Assembly (NCBI GenBank): GCA_019787685.1
Contig: JAHNUO010000010.1
Location: forward strand, 124,001 to 188,000
DNA length: 64,000 nt
Direction: 5' to 3'
Source: Chiua virens
Lineage: Eukaryota; Basidiomycota; Agaricomycetes; Boletales; Boletaceae
Below, piece by piece: positions 47,124 through 59,381 of this stretch. The notes beneath the pieces were generated by a model. That model was given only the letters and a program-made list of their open reading frames with translations. It did no database searches and had not been told where the DNA came from. A program made the position numbers and the translations under genes. The first letter of the stretch is position 1, and each line of letters starts with the position of its first letter.

Positions 47124-47811
47124 TGGACTGTGTCGAAAATGAAGTGTTCGTACTGCAAAGACGTCCTGGGCAGGCGAGCCCGACTTGAAGAGGTGGGGTT
47201 GAGCACGGAGGTGCGGAAAGAGCAGCGCTTACTCCACAATCTGCTTAGTTATATTTCCTCCCCACGGATAAGATTAAACTCCATTGGAGCTACGCACTAG
47301 CCTCATGTCTAACCCCCATATTGAGCCCGAGGTCGTCAAGAACGTTGTTGTGATTCGATTTGAAGGTATATCTACAGATTGGAAAAAATGGACAGAATCG
47401 TTCCGCTGAGTCCGTTCCCTCAGACAAAGCGACCCGTAGATGTAAGTAACACGTTGTAACCATTTGAACCTTTCTTCGCACAAACTGCATTGAGACGCAT
47501 CGTTGTTCTCAATGTCGAGGAACGTTTCTGTCCTCATGACTCTTTCCTGAAGCTCGACATCCCAATCGTTGTTCCCCATGCAACTCATTTTCCATCACTC
47601 GACATCGCAATCGCGGTCGGTCCCCGGGAACATGGTTGGAATGTAGTGGCTACGACTCGAAAGCAACCAAGGACGATACAAAGACGATAGGTGATCGACT
47701 TGGAATAAAAAGGACGTGTATTGCAGGAAACGATAGACGGAAAATGGACTTGAGATAAAGACATGCTGACACGAAATTTCTGAGACGACGGTACTGCACC
47801 AATCTCACTTC
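47124..47811. other. Spacer before WD40 gene A, no gene called
   Basis: Short frames on both strands. It may include upstream exons of the HMG-like gene (around 47124-47240 minus) and, on the plus strand from 47306, a start 'MSNPHIEPEVVKNVVVIRFE' that soon hits a stop. Neither can be closed into a gene. Confidence 0.35.
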
Positions 47812-50421
47812 CTACCCTGTGATGACCTTTGCCTTGACGACGTTCGTCACGGTAAGGGTATTCTTCTTGTTGGGACCGACCCTCGACTGCGTGATGACCT
47901 CCTTTGACAAACCCAACTGCGTTGTGCACAATACAAACCGGCTCCTCGACTTTTTCCCTGGACCAGCCGAGTCGACTTCCATTGTTTGCCCATCTAACAT
48001 CTTCGGTGGACGAATCGCCTCGACTCGATAATCGGCCGACAGTGCGTTCATGATTGACTTCGTGAGCTGCCCTGCAGTGGTGAGGATAAAGGATATCCGA
48101 CTTTGGAATTTAGACGCGATCATCTCTTTTGCAGCAGAGATGGAGGGGGCACAACCAGCGGTGACAATGATATCACAAAGTCCGCCCATCGTAGATGTGA
48201 TAAGCATGTCCGGGTTGCTTGAACAGGTTGGTGAGAGAGAAGCATAGGTCAACGATCGCCAGCGGGCAGATATCGTTTGTGACTCTATTGTTCACCATCA
48301 GCGGAACAATCAATGTCGCGCTGAGATTTAGTTCTTCACCTGATTTCCGGACTATGCTGTATAATTCACGGATGAACCGATCGGGCCCGCTATCCATGGA
48401 CCACGAGGACATGATTCCACACAGGTGGCAGATCAGGTAGGCACGAAAGGCGATAGGGAGATATGTAACGACATCGGCGCGTGAGTTACTCAGTAACCGG
48501 TCCACCAGGGATTGTCCGATAGATCCGGTGACCCTCGTCGCAATGGACATTTGTTCCTCCGTCGGGTGTGCAGTACGAGGCTTGAAATTGTGAATGATAC
48601 GATCTGCGATGAATGTGGAACTGCAATCTATCCTCTCGTTGAGTTGTTGGAGTGTTTCAATGATATTCGTCTCCGCACATGCGTCTGCCTGAGCGATGAA
48701 ATTTTGTACGAGAAATGGTGTACGCTGACTTTGTTCGGCGACGGACTTGAGATGTCTAAGCTGCTCGTCGTACCATTCCTGGATCTGGATGGCTTGGGAT
48801 TGGGAGAACTGAAGTTCCTCGCGAACAGCAACGAGTTCCTCCGAATCACGACGGCGTTCCTCGAGTTCTCTGTGTGCAGCAGCGAGGTCCTCTGCTTTGG
48901 CAGCATCGAAACGTTTCCAGTGGTCCACGTCGGCAGTAAGGACGCCAATTTGGTGATCTTTGGCTTTAATGGATGATTTCAAGGTCTCCAGCTCCTTTTG
49001 AGCCAAAGCGAGTTCGCGCGACTGCGCCTCGTGGCAGCCTTGGAGTACTGTAAGTTGATCCTTCAATTCCCGCATGACTTTCTTGAGGTCGATGATCTCT
49101 TCGTGTGATGGATTTGGGTGTTAGAAAATCGGTATCAGCGTGCTGATGCTCTAGACTAGCTTGGGTGATGTACGCACCTGCCTGTGTATGAGGGGACGTC
49201 AAAGGTCTTTCTCCGGGATCCACATTCTGGTGGGTTGGCAGTAGAAATTGAGTCAGTGAGCCATATATAGGCCTCATCGTGCAGGTACACTTACCTTGTG
49301 AACATAGCGAGAAGGGAGGATATCACCGAGGTTTCGAACGGTGATTGTCTTGCCGTGACCGATTGCAATGTCGTAGTTTTCTGAAATTGCAATTGTCCAG
49401 ACAAGGTCATCGTGGTCGATGTTAAACCCAATTTTCGTACGTGTCGTCAAATCCCAGAACGATATTGACGAATGGGCAGAGGCTGCAATGAAGCTACGAT
49501 TGTTTGGCAGAGCGATGCACCCCCGTTTTTCCACGCCGTCGGTGCGGATGAGCCATCGTGAGCGTGTTTCTCCGGTGGAGACGTCAATGTGGTGGATTCT
49601 GCCGTCTAAAGAAATGACGTAGAGATGTGTGTCGTCGTTCCACGCAAGGCATTGATTAAAAGTTGAGCCAGGTTGGATTAAGAATTCCCGGAGGAGATGG
49701 CCATCCTCACTGTGGTAGATACGAACAGATCGACCCCAGGTCGCAGTGGCGAGAAGTCGTCCGTTCGGTGAGAATTTGACTGCTGCCACCCAGTTGTCAT
49801 GTCGTAGTGTCAGCAGTCGCTCGCCCGTCGACCGCTTCCAGATGTAGGCGGTCTTGTCCCATGATCCGCTAGCGATTTTTGTCCCATCTGGAGAGATGTC
49901 CACCGCATACACTCCTTCTCGATGCCCTCTCAGCTCACCTACCCGCTCGTGACTCTCCACGCTCCACACCAACACACGTCCCCCATCCGAACCGCCCACG
50001 ATCCATTTTCCATCTTTTGATATTGCGATGGTGTTGGCCAAACCCCCCGCACCTATTGGCCTTGCAACTTCCTTGCCATCCTGCAATCGCCATCGTCGAA
50101 TTTTTTCTTCCTGTCCTCCACTCAAAATGTGTTTTCCCTCCATCAGGAACGCGACTGAATGTATGTCATCTCTCCCATCGATCTCGATTGTCTTCCGTAC
50201 ATTTTGCTGACTGGTCATGACGGAGGACGTCTGGTGCCCCGTCACCGAGCGCCCAATTTCCTTCCCCTGATCTTGAACTGGGCTTCCTCCTGCTCGCGCA
50301 GCGTCATGGGACATGGAACCATCATCCAACAGTTGCATTTTCGTCAGTATTGAATCTCATCAGTCCCATCTGTCTACTCACTGTTCTCCAGTTTTCCACT
50401 GGCAGGTAACCTACGAGACAT
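47812..50421 (-). CDS. WD40-coiled-coil protein A (771 aa)
   Basis: Five exons (50382-50421, 49295-50289, 49178-49226, 48340-49098, 47812-48284) join without a stop to 771 aa. Exon 1 encodes 'MSRRLPASGKLEN'. Residues about 35-345 form a WD40 propeller, with repeats ending in 'IRRWRL', 'VLVWSV', 'AYIWKR', 'VRIYHS' and 'ISFWDL'. Residues about 366-485 are a heptad-rich coiled coil ('RELKDQLTVLQGCHEAQSRE' to 'EQSQRT'). The last 280 residues carry 'SIATRVTGSIGQSLVDRL' and 'FRAYLICHLCGIMSSW', then exon 5, which matches no domain I know. No NACHT, signal or membrane segment is seen. Propellers and coils usually bind proteins; the function is unknown. Confidence 0.85.
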
Positions 50422-51851
50422 TTTTCAGTTAGGTGGACGATGACAGAAAAAAGGTGCGGAGGTTTGTTCACAAGGGCGCTTTTTTGCGCCGCCCACACGT
50501 GCCTCTTTATCGGATCTCATCAGATCGCACTATCCCCCATGCCCTTGATGCTTGGTTGTTCCCCCCTGGTTATCGCGCCCAATGAATTTCTCATCAAGAT
50601 GGTGTGCCACGATGATAACGAGAATCCGTTCATTCGATGACGATCCAGATGGGTGGTTCGGAAAAAGCAGCACGGTCATATATGCGTACATGAACTTGAA
50701 GGCACGGCAGTGAGGATATCAAGCCGTTCAGTGGTTCTCGTGGTTCAAGTTCGTTGACAGTTATCAGGTCATCTTTGCCTTGGTTAGCCTCGCTGTCAGT
50801 AAGTTTCACAGTTTCTGGCTCGGCCTCCTATACTTGTTTCAAGTCTCTCAAGTTCCCTGTGTCTGCTCCCGAGTCCTTGAGTTGCTATACATGACCTTGA
50901 TAAGAGTCACGCAATCGTCGTCTTCCCTGAGTCGTACACAGTTGCTTAACGGCGCCCACGTCTACGTCTGTATCGACCTGAATATCATGCCCTCAGCTTT
51001 GCCAATTCCGTGCCTTTTCGCCTTCACCCTTCACCCCCTTGCATCCGATCTGTCGGCGTAATGGTGGTTCTTTACTGGTCAGGCTGCTCAGAATTCACGT
51101 CCATGTCCATCCACACACCCACCACTATGTCCAACCGTCTTTTGCCCTTTTGATCCCTCTCACTTCGGTCGACCGTACAAGAGTCTCCCGCCCGCCATTC
51201 TGGTGCACATTCACTTCTCAAACTGTGTCAACGTCCCCTCTATCTCATCACACCCTCCGAGGTCAACGTGGATCCAACGACTCACTCGTCTTTCTTTCTC
51301 CCACCGGCTCAGGCTTTACTGAGAATATTTCTACCGCCTACAAGAAAGTTGGGGCCAGTCTCGAAAGAACATTTTATGACACTTGTTACAAGCTGAAATT
51401 GATGATCGCCATGGATGAGGCACATCCACTCACTCGAACATTTAAAGGTCCACGTGGATACCGTCCAGCGGACGTTTCTACTCCAAACCCAAAATGTAGG
51501 TGTGACTAAGTGTGAACTCCGGTTCCACGACCTCAAGACATTAATCGTACGGGTTTCAGAGAATTCTACTCGTGTAGCAGATCAAGGTGAATAATGTTTT
51601 CCTTCCTTCGCTCAGTTGGGATGGTACCAGACGCATCAGGGGAGATCGGTGTGGAAAGATGTTGCAAGATTGGATCGTATCATTGGTGTTAAGTGGCCCT
51701 TGTGATTCCTCATTCTTGAATCGTTCCTATGCGACTCAATTTTACCTAGGTGGCTTTCTCTTACGAGTGAACAAGCAAGCGGGTATGAATTTGCGCGTAG
51801 CAGACACTGCCGAGTGACTTGGAAACGAAAGCTTCCAATTGACGGACATTG
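50422..51851. repeat. Array spacer 1 (WD40 5' region plus decayed coding)
   Basis: The first 150 bp hold a shared upstream block with 'gcgcttttttgcgc' and CACGTG. Further on, plus-strand decayed frames ('FHSFWLGLLYLFQVSQVP', 'IDLNIMPSALPIPCLFAF', 'SLPPAILVHIHFS') recur in the spacers at 57504-58816 and 62409-63049, always broken. I do not recognise the parent gene. Confidence 0.6.
50465..50560 (-). promoter_or_regulatory. Shared upstream block of WD40 array genes (copy A)
   Basis: About 45-140 bp before the gene A start, 'gcgcttttttgcgc', CACGTG and 'cagatcgcactatc' occur in order. The same order is seen before B (54970-55055), C (57555-57615) and D (62465-62530). It is the conserved 5' region of the family and a probable promoter. 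Confidence 0.55.
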
Positions 51852-52100
51852 AGAGAAAACGAAGGCGACGCCATCCTTTCCCCCAGCAAATGCACGACCG
51901 AAACCATGGCCTGGCTCATCAAACACACCAACCCAGTCCCCTCTTATTCTCCGCATCCGTTCATGCCTCCCAGCAGCTACATCTGTATCGCACTCGCAAC
52001 CCCGATGATGGTTCCCGACAACCAAGAATGGCATACTTCATATGCCGTCCCTCGCACACCCGTGTTTCACACCTTGACCGACCCGCCCATTCTTCTCAGG
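51852..52100 (+). pseudogene. RIB3: RIB3 fragment 1
   Basis: Matches the central part of RIB3: 'RENEGDAILSPSKCTTETMA', then '[16 protein letters not shown]'. It has lost the N-terminus, the second half, the intron 1 donor (GT changed) and part of exon 2 ('ETRLDALAI' is missing). It cannot encode an enzyme. Confidence 0.9.
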
Positions 52101-52366
52101 AGTGACGTCTAGTGTGAGCTAGTAGAGGAAAAAACAGCATGGTAACATTCGGATCTGCAGGTGAAAATGGTATGGCCCGGGAACATCACTGAAATGTAGT
52201 GGCTACAGCTCGAAAGCAGCCAAGGACGATACAAACACAACAGGTGATCAACTTGGAACAAAAAGAATGTGTACTGCATAAAACGAGAGACGGAAAGAAA
52301 TGGATTTGAGACAAAGAGACGTTGACAAGGAACTTCTGAGACGACGACGGTGCTGCACCAATCGTC

Positions 52367-54930
52367 CTACCCCGTGATAACCTTTGCCTTGACGACGTTC
52401 GTCACAGTAAGGGTATTCTGCTTGTTGGGACCGACCCTCGACTGCGTGATGACCTCCTTTGACAAACCCAACTGCGTCGTGCACAATACAAACTGGCTCC
52501 GCGACTTTTTCCCTGGACCAGCCGAGTCGACTTCCATTGTTTGCCCATCTAACATCTTCGGTGGACGAATCACCTCGACTCGATAGTCGGCCGACAATGC
52601 GTTCATGATTGACTTCGCGAGCTGCCCCACGGTGGTGAGGATAAAGGATATCCGACCCTGGAATTTCGACGCGATCATCTCTTTCGCAGCAGAGATGGAA
52701 GGGGCACAACCAGCAGTGACAATGATATCACAAATTCCGTCCATCGTAGACGTGATAAGCATGCTCGGGTTGCTCGAACAGGTCGATGAGAGAGAAGCGT
52801 AGGTTAGCGATCGCCAGCGGGCAGATATCGTTTGTGACTCTATTGTTCACCATCAGCAGAACAATCAATAGCGTGCTGAATGTAGTTCTTCACCTGATTT
52901 CCGGACTATGCTGTATAATTCACGGATGAGCCTATCGGGCCCGCTATCCATGGACCACGAAGACATGATCCCACACAGGTGATAGATAAGGTAGGCACGA
53001 AAGGCGATGGGGAGATACGCAACAACCTCTGTGCGTGAGTTACTCCGTAACCGGTTCACCAGGGATTGTCCAATAGATCCGGTGACCCTCGTTGCAATAG
53101 AAACCTGTTCCTCCGTTGGGTTCGTAGTGCGAGGCTCGAAATTGTGAATGGTACGATCGGCGATGAATGTGGAACTCCAATCTATCCTCTCGTTGAGTTG
53201 TTGGAGTGTTTCAATGATATTCATCTCCGCACGTGCGTCCGCCTGAGCGATGAAATTTTGCACGATGAATGGTGTACGCTGACTTTGTTCGACGACGGAC
53301 TTGAGATGTCTAAACTGCTCGTCGTACCATTCTTGGATCTGGATGGTTTGAGATTGGGAGAACTGAAGTTCCTTGTGCACGGCAATGAGCTCCTCTGAAT
53401 CGCGACGGCGTTCCTCGAGCTCCTTGTTCGCAGCGGCGAGTTCTTCTGCTTTGGCGGCATCGGAGCGTTTCCAATGGTCCACGTCGGCAGTAAGGATGTC
53501 AATTTGGCGATCTTTGGCTTTAATGGATGATTTCAACGTCTCCAGCTCCTTTTGAGCCAAAGCAAAGTCGCACGACTGCCTCTCATGGCGGCCTTGGAGT
53601 ACTGTAAGTTGATCCTTCAGTTCCCGCATAGAATTCTTGAGGTCGGTCATCTCTTCGGGTATTAGAAAACCGGCATCAGCATGCCAATGATCTAGACTAG
53701 TTTGGATGATGCATGTACCTGCCTGTGTACGATGGGACGTCATTCTTTCTCCAGGATCCACCGTGACATTCTGGTGGATTGGCAGTAGAAATTGAGTCAA
53801 TAAGGCACATATAAGTCCTAATTCTGCAGGTACACCTACATTGTGAACATAGTTAGGAGGGAGGATATCACCGAGGCTCCGAACGGTGATTGTCTTGCCA
53901 TGACCGATTGCAATGTCGTAGTTTTCTGAAATCGCTATTGTCCAGATGCGGTGATCGTAGTCGATGTCGGACCCAATTTTCGTGTGCGTCGCCGTATCCC
54001 AGAACGATACCGACGACTCGGCAGAGACTGCGATGAAGCTACGATTGTTGGGCAGAGCGATGCAGCCCCGTTTTACCGCGTCGTCTGTGCAGATGGGCCA
54101 TCGTGAAAGTGTTTGTCCAGTGGATATGTCGAGATAGTGGGTTTTACCATCACGAGAGATGACGTAGAGGTGTGCGTCGTCGTTCCACGCAAGGCATTGA
54201 TTGAAAGTTGAGCGAGGTCGGATTGGGAATTCGCAGAGGAGATGGCCATCCTCGACGTTGTAGACACGAACGGATCGATCCCAGGCAGCGGTAGCGAGAA
54301 GACGTCCATCCGGTGAGAATTTGACCGCGGCCACCCAGTCGCCATGTCGTAGTTTTAGCAGTTGCTCGCCCGTCGCCCGCTCCCAGATGCAGGCAGTCTT
54401 GTCATACGATCCGCTAGCAATTTTGGTCCCATCTGGAGAGATGTCCACGGCATACACTCCTCTTGTATGCTCTCCCATCTTGCTCACCTGCTCGTGGCTC
54501 TCCACGTTCCACACTGACACATCTCCCCGACCCGATCCGCCCACGATCCACTTCCCATCACTTGATACAGTAATGGCATTGGCCCAACCCCCCACATCTA
54601 TCGGCCTTGCAATTTCCTGGCCATCCTCCAATCGCCATCGTCGAATTTTCTCTTCATTTCCTCCACTCAAAATATGCCTGTCCTCCGTCAGGAACGCGAC
54701 TGAATGAATTTCATCTCTCCCATCGATTTCGATTGTCTTCCGTACATTCAGCTGACTGATCATAGCGGAGGACTCCTTCCCTTGATCTTGAACCGGGCTT
54801 TCACCTGCCCGCGCAACGTCATGGGACGTGGAACCACCACCGACAGTTGGATTTTTGTCAGTACCGTAATTTCATCGGTCCCATTTATTGACTCACTGTT
54901 CTCCAGTTTTCCAGGTAACGTACGAGACAT
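52367..54930 (-). CDS. WD40-coiled-coil protein B (760 aa)
   Basis: Five exons (54897-54930, 53840-54804, 53719-53770, 52894-53652, 52367-52839) close to 760 aa with the same phases as gene A. It starts 'MSRTLPGKLEN'. A 30-nt in-frame deletion in exon 2 removes a stretch present in A. The propeller ('EKIRRWRLEDGQEIARPI', 'ACIWERATGEQLLKLRH'), coiled coil and C-terminal domain are all present. The 75-nt-class intron between exons 2 and 3 is stop-free, so the genomic frame reads through. The final intron (52840-52893) differs from A by one base, which in an unspliced reading looks like a frameshift. Function unknown. Confidence 0.85.
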
Positions 54931-55284
54931 TTTTGGCTAGGTGGACGGTGAGTCGGTGACAGAAAATAGGATATGTGGCGTTTTTTTGCGCAGCCTACAC
55001 GTGCCTTATCAGATCACATCCGATCGCACTATGCCCTATGCCCTTGATACCTGGTCATCGCAGCCAATGAATTTCTAATCAAGATGATGCCACGACGCCA
55101 ATGAGAATCCTGTTCAACTTACGTATCATAAATACAGGGGGGTGGGTATCAAATCGCTGAGTGGATTCATGGTCTGTTGACACCATCAGTTATGCCTTAG
55201 ATAACATGAGCACTGCGAGTCAGATCACAGCAGTTATATCATCCCATCAAAATAGTCCACGAAATCGTCAATAAATGAGTTCGC
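54931..55284. repeat. Array spacer 2, short
   Basis: Contains the shared WD40 upstream block (54970-55055) and then, from 55183, the RIB3/CDC24 intergenic fragment. It lacks the RIB3 pseudogene and decayed coding seen in the other spacers. Confidence 0.7.
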
Positions 55285-57461
55285 CTACAATGCATCCGCA
55301 CACCACACCTCGATCTTGCCCTCCGACTTCCCATTCCCATTCTCCCTTGCCGTCTCGATCGCGAGCTCGAAATCGTCCTGGTCGCGCAGCGTAATCTTGG
55401 TTCCCTCCTCGTCCATAAACTTCATCCCCAATTCCGTCAACGACGTCCCAAACTTGGTCGTCACCCGCTCGACGAACTCGTCAAACGATGTGAGTGGCGA
55501 CATCATCATACCACGCACGTCGCCTTGGTAGTACAGCTGCGAAAGGCGTCGGACACGCGTTGATACTGGAATGCGGGACGTACCTTGACCCGGATGGTCC
55601 CCATCTCCAACTCGTCGTTGACGAACCTGTCATCGTTCCCGTCACCATAGACTGGTACGTGACGCACCGTGGGGCGGCGGATCGGCTTGCGGTGGATCCC
55701 GTTTGAGACCCTCCTGCCCGCGTTTGGACTGCTGACGTTCACCGCACTTGGAGTAGGTTCGATGACAACCATGTCTGTGCCCATGCTCTGGTTCAGATCC
55801 GTGGCCATGTGTGGCCCATTCATCGTAGTCACATTCGCAGCCCTCGAGGGTGTCCGAGCGTCCCCAGAGCTCGAGCTCATATTATTTGGCATCATACCAG
55901 GGCTGAGCACAGGTTGTACACACGCAAGTAGTTTTTGTTGTTCCCGTGCCTGCAGTTGCAGATCCACACATCCATCCGCCTCGATAATGAAATTCTGCAC
56001 GGGAAACAGTGTGGGCCGACTTTGTTCGACGACGGACTTGAGATGCTTGTCATACCATTCCTGAATCTGGATGGATTGGGGTTGGAAGAATTGCAGTCCC
56101 TCGCACACGACGACGAGCTCCTCTGTTTTGGCGGCATCAGAGCGCTTCCAGTGGTCCACGTCAACAGTAAGGGCATCAATTTGGAGATCTTTGGCTTTAT
56201 TGGATGATTTTAACGTCTCAAGGTCCTTTTGTGCCGAGGCGAGTTCGCGCGACTGCGCCTCGTGGTGGTTCTGGAGCAATGCAAGTTGATCCTTAACTTC
56301 CCGCACGGCTGCCTTGTGGTCGGTCATCTCTTCATCTGATGGATTCAGGTCAGAAAATCGGTGTCAGCCTGAGCGTGCTGATGATCTAGACTAGTTTGGG
56401 TGATGCACGCACCTGCCTGTGTACGAAGTGACGTCATTCTTTGTCCGGGATCTACATTCTGGTGGAATGGAGAAACTGAGTCAATAAGGGACATACAAGG
56501 TCTATCCAGGTACACTTACATTACGAACATAGTTAGGAGGGAGGATATCACCGAGGTTCCGAATGGTGATTTTCTTGCCGTGACCGATTGCAATGTCATA
56601 GTTTTCTGAAATTGCAATTGTCCAGACGAGGTCATCATGGTCGATGTTGGACCCAATTTTCGTACGTGTTGTCAAATCCCAGAACGATATTGAAGAATGG
56701 GCAGAGGCTGCAATGAAGCTATGATTGTTTGGCAGAGCGATGCACCCCCGTTTTTCCACCCCGTTGGTGCGGATGGGCCACTGTGAGTGTGTTTCTCCAG
56801 TGGAGACATCAAGGTAGTGGATTATACCGTCACGAGAGATGACGTAGAGGTGTGTGTCGTCGTTCCACGCAAGGCATTGATTAAAAGTTGAGCCAGGTTG
56901 GATTAAGAATTCTTGGAGGAGATGGCCATCCTCACTGTGGTAGATACGAATAGAGTGACCCCAGGCAGCGGTAGCGAGAAGACGTCCGTCCTGTGAGAAT
57001 TTGACCACGGCCACCCACTCGTCGTGTCGTAGTGTCAGTAGTTGCTCGCCCGTTGACCGCTCCCAGATACAGGCGGTCTTGTCAGGCGATCCGCCGGCGA
57101 TTTTGGTCCCGTCTGGGGAGATGTCCACAGCATACACTCCTCCTGTGTGTCCTTTCATCTCTCTCACCTGCTCGTGCCTCTCCACACTCCACACCAACAC
57201 AGGTCCCCAACCCGAACCGCCCACGATCCACTTCCCATCACTCGATATAGCAATGGCATTGGCCCGAATCCCCACATCTATTGGCCTTGCAACTTCCCTC
57301 CCATCTTTCAATCGCCATCGTCGAATTTTCCCTTCTTTTCCTCCACTCAAAATGTGTTTTCCCTCCATCAGGAACGCGACTGAATGTATGTCACCTCTCC
57401 CATTGATCTCGATTGTCACTTGAATTTCTGTCAGTGCTGTAATTTCGTCGGTCCCATCCAT
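55285..57461 (-). CDS. Chimeric WD40-coiled-coil-PB1 protein C (661 aa)
   Basis: Exons 56520-57461, 56413-56458, 55584-56329 and 55285-55536 close in phase to 661 aa. The first half matches proteins A, B and D: a propeller ('GKIRRWRLKDGREVARPI', 'ACIWERSTGEQLLTLRH') and a shortened coiled coil. Homology ends after 'FPVQNFIIEADGCV' (about 55965). It continues 'DLQLQAREQQKLLACVQP', a linker with 'RKPIRRPTVRHVPVYGDGND', then a PB1 domain ('MGTIRVKLYYQGDVRGM', 'MKFMDEEGTKITLRDQDD', 'KSEGKIEVWC'). The PB1 exon closely matches the Cdc24-like exon at 63705-63956. The ancestral start codon is AAG at 57501-57503; the frame uses an ATG within the former first intron. PB1 domains pair with partner PB1 domains, as in Cdc24-Bem1. 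Function of the fusion is unknown. Confidence 0.82.
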
Positions 57462-58816
57462 TGACTCACTGTTCTCCGGTTTTCCGGGTAACCTACGAAA
57501 CTTTTTTCGGCTGGGTGGACGGTGACAGAAAATAGGATATGTGGAAGTCTATTCACAAGAGCGCTTTTTTGCGCAGCCTACACGTGTCTCTTTATCGGAT
57601 CACGTCACCGTGACATTACCACTGGCATGCTTGAGTTTCCGCCTAGTCATTGCAGGTAATGAGTTCTAATCAAGACAATGCCATGATGGTAACGAAAATC
57701 CGTCCATTAGATATCGATAAAGGTCGGGGAAGAGCAGAAGGCAACGGGGACATCAAGTCGCTGGGTGGATTCATGGTCTGTTGACGGTCATCACTCATTC
57801 ATCGCTGCTCATGCCCTCGCTCGCTCATCCAACACCATCCCAACCCACCCAGGAAGTCTTTCGGTTTCGGGCCCAGCCTCCCGTGCTCCTTTCATGTCCC
57901 CCAATTGCGTGTATCTGCCGTCGACCTCACCAAGGACCCCTACGTTGCACGTACACGGCTTCTTACTAGCATCACCCTAGTACCACCCCCATCGCCAGCA
58001 TCGAGGTTGCAAACACCCATATTAACCTGAACATCAAGCCCTCAGCTTTGGCAATTCTGCGTGTGTTTTTACCCTTCATCCAGCTGTCTTGCTGATCACG
58101 ATCTGTTGGATTGATGGTGGTTCTTTACTGGTCAGGCTGCTCGGAATTCACGTCCATATGCAAACTGCTATGTCCAACCATCTTCTACCCTCAATATTCA
58201 CCACATACTTCGGTCGACAGTACAGGAGTCTCCCGGCCGCCATTCTGGTGTACATTCACCTCTCAAGACTTCCATCGAGGTCAACATGGAGTCAACGACC
58301 CTCTTGTCTTTCTTTGCATCTGGATCACCATCCCTATCACATCCCTTTGGATGATAATGTTGTTGACCATGTGACGACATCGTCACGACCCAGTCTTCGC
58401 CCAGAGACACACCTCTATGGAGATCATATTTCGGTTTCAACCATGTCCCTGCCTCATGTTCTAGCGCAACGACTAAAATCAAGGCCCGTATCGTCTCGTT
58501 CAGGTTCAATCAAGGAATACCGCCTCATGATCCGTAGTTTCATGTCAAGCAGTTACTCTGAATACCTCCGTCGCCCGAAGTGAATGAAGCGGTGCCCCAA
58601 GGATGGCTGATAGGAAGGCGGTTGGTGATGCTGACGGAGCTGCGAATGCGTCGCAAGACCTTTCCTCGTCCAAATCAAGTAGGTACTCGATCACCTCGTA
58701 ATGGCCGGCTGAGATGACTGTTCAGACCCAGAGCTCAAGCCTCCTTCTCTTGTTCTCACCGGCTTCATTGAGATTCGTTCTACTCCCTACAAGATAGTTA
58801 GGGCTAGCCTCAAACG
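57462..58816. repeat. Array spacer 3 (WD40 5' region plus decayed coding)
   Basis: Holds the shared upstream block (57555-57615, CACGTG) and the decayed plus-strand frames also present in spacers 1 and 4, for example 'LPAAILVYIHLS' matching 'LPPAILVHIHFS'. No intact gene. Confidence 0.6.
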
Positions 58817-59381
58817 CACGACCGAAACCATGGCCTGGCTCATCAAAGACACCAAGTCAGTCCCCTCTTATTGTCCGCATCCGCTCACTCCCCCCAGCAG
58901 CTACGGCTGTATCGCAATCGCAATCCCGATGATGGTGCCCGACAACCAAGAATGGCATACTTCATACACCGTCACCGTCGATTACAAGCATGGTACATCC
59001 CCCTTCGCACGCCCGTGTTACACACCATGACTGACCCGGGTAGGTACCACCGCAGGCATATCTGCATACGATCGGTCCCTCAGCGTTCGGAAACTCATCG
59101 ATCCCGCTGTCATCCCCTCGGATTTTACATAAGGCCACATGGTGCCCCTTCGCGCACGCCACGGCGGCGTATTGGAATGCAGGGAGGTCAGTGTCGATTT
59201 GTGCAGGCTCACACAGCAACCCGAGGGCGGCGTCCTGTGTGAACTCGTGAATGAGGACGAGATGGGGACGACTCGGATGGCGCGCCGGGACGACTGTAGG
59301 ACGTTCGCGGACGAGCAGAATCTCAACATGATCAGCGTGGAGATGCTCGCAGCGTATAGAAAGTCTCTCTGTGTCCTATAG
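58817..59381 (+). pseudogene. RIB3: RIB3 fragment 2
   Basis: Covers RIB3 from 'RTTETMAWLIKDTKS' to the C-terminus ('[17 protein letters not shown]'), including both intron positions. The N-terminal third with the acidic loop is missing. Exon 2 has an internal deletion, 'SDFT' is followed by an in-frame TAA near 59129, and codons of 'RRGHTEAG' are lost. Not an enzyme. Confidence 0.92.

Noticed and set aside
51039..51509. 156-codon plus-strand frame in array spacer 1
   Set aside because: The homologous segments in spacers 3 and 4 are open in different frames with indels, so it is decayed sequence rather than a shared gene.
52840..52893. Apparent frameshift in genes B and D after 'RKSGEEL' relative to gene A
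   Set aside because: The stretch is a GT...AG intron of 54-55 bp in all three genes; splicing joins '..RKS' to 'ESQTISARW' in the same frame, so the one-base difference is intronic.
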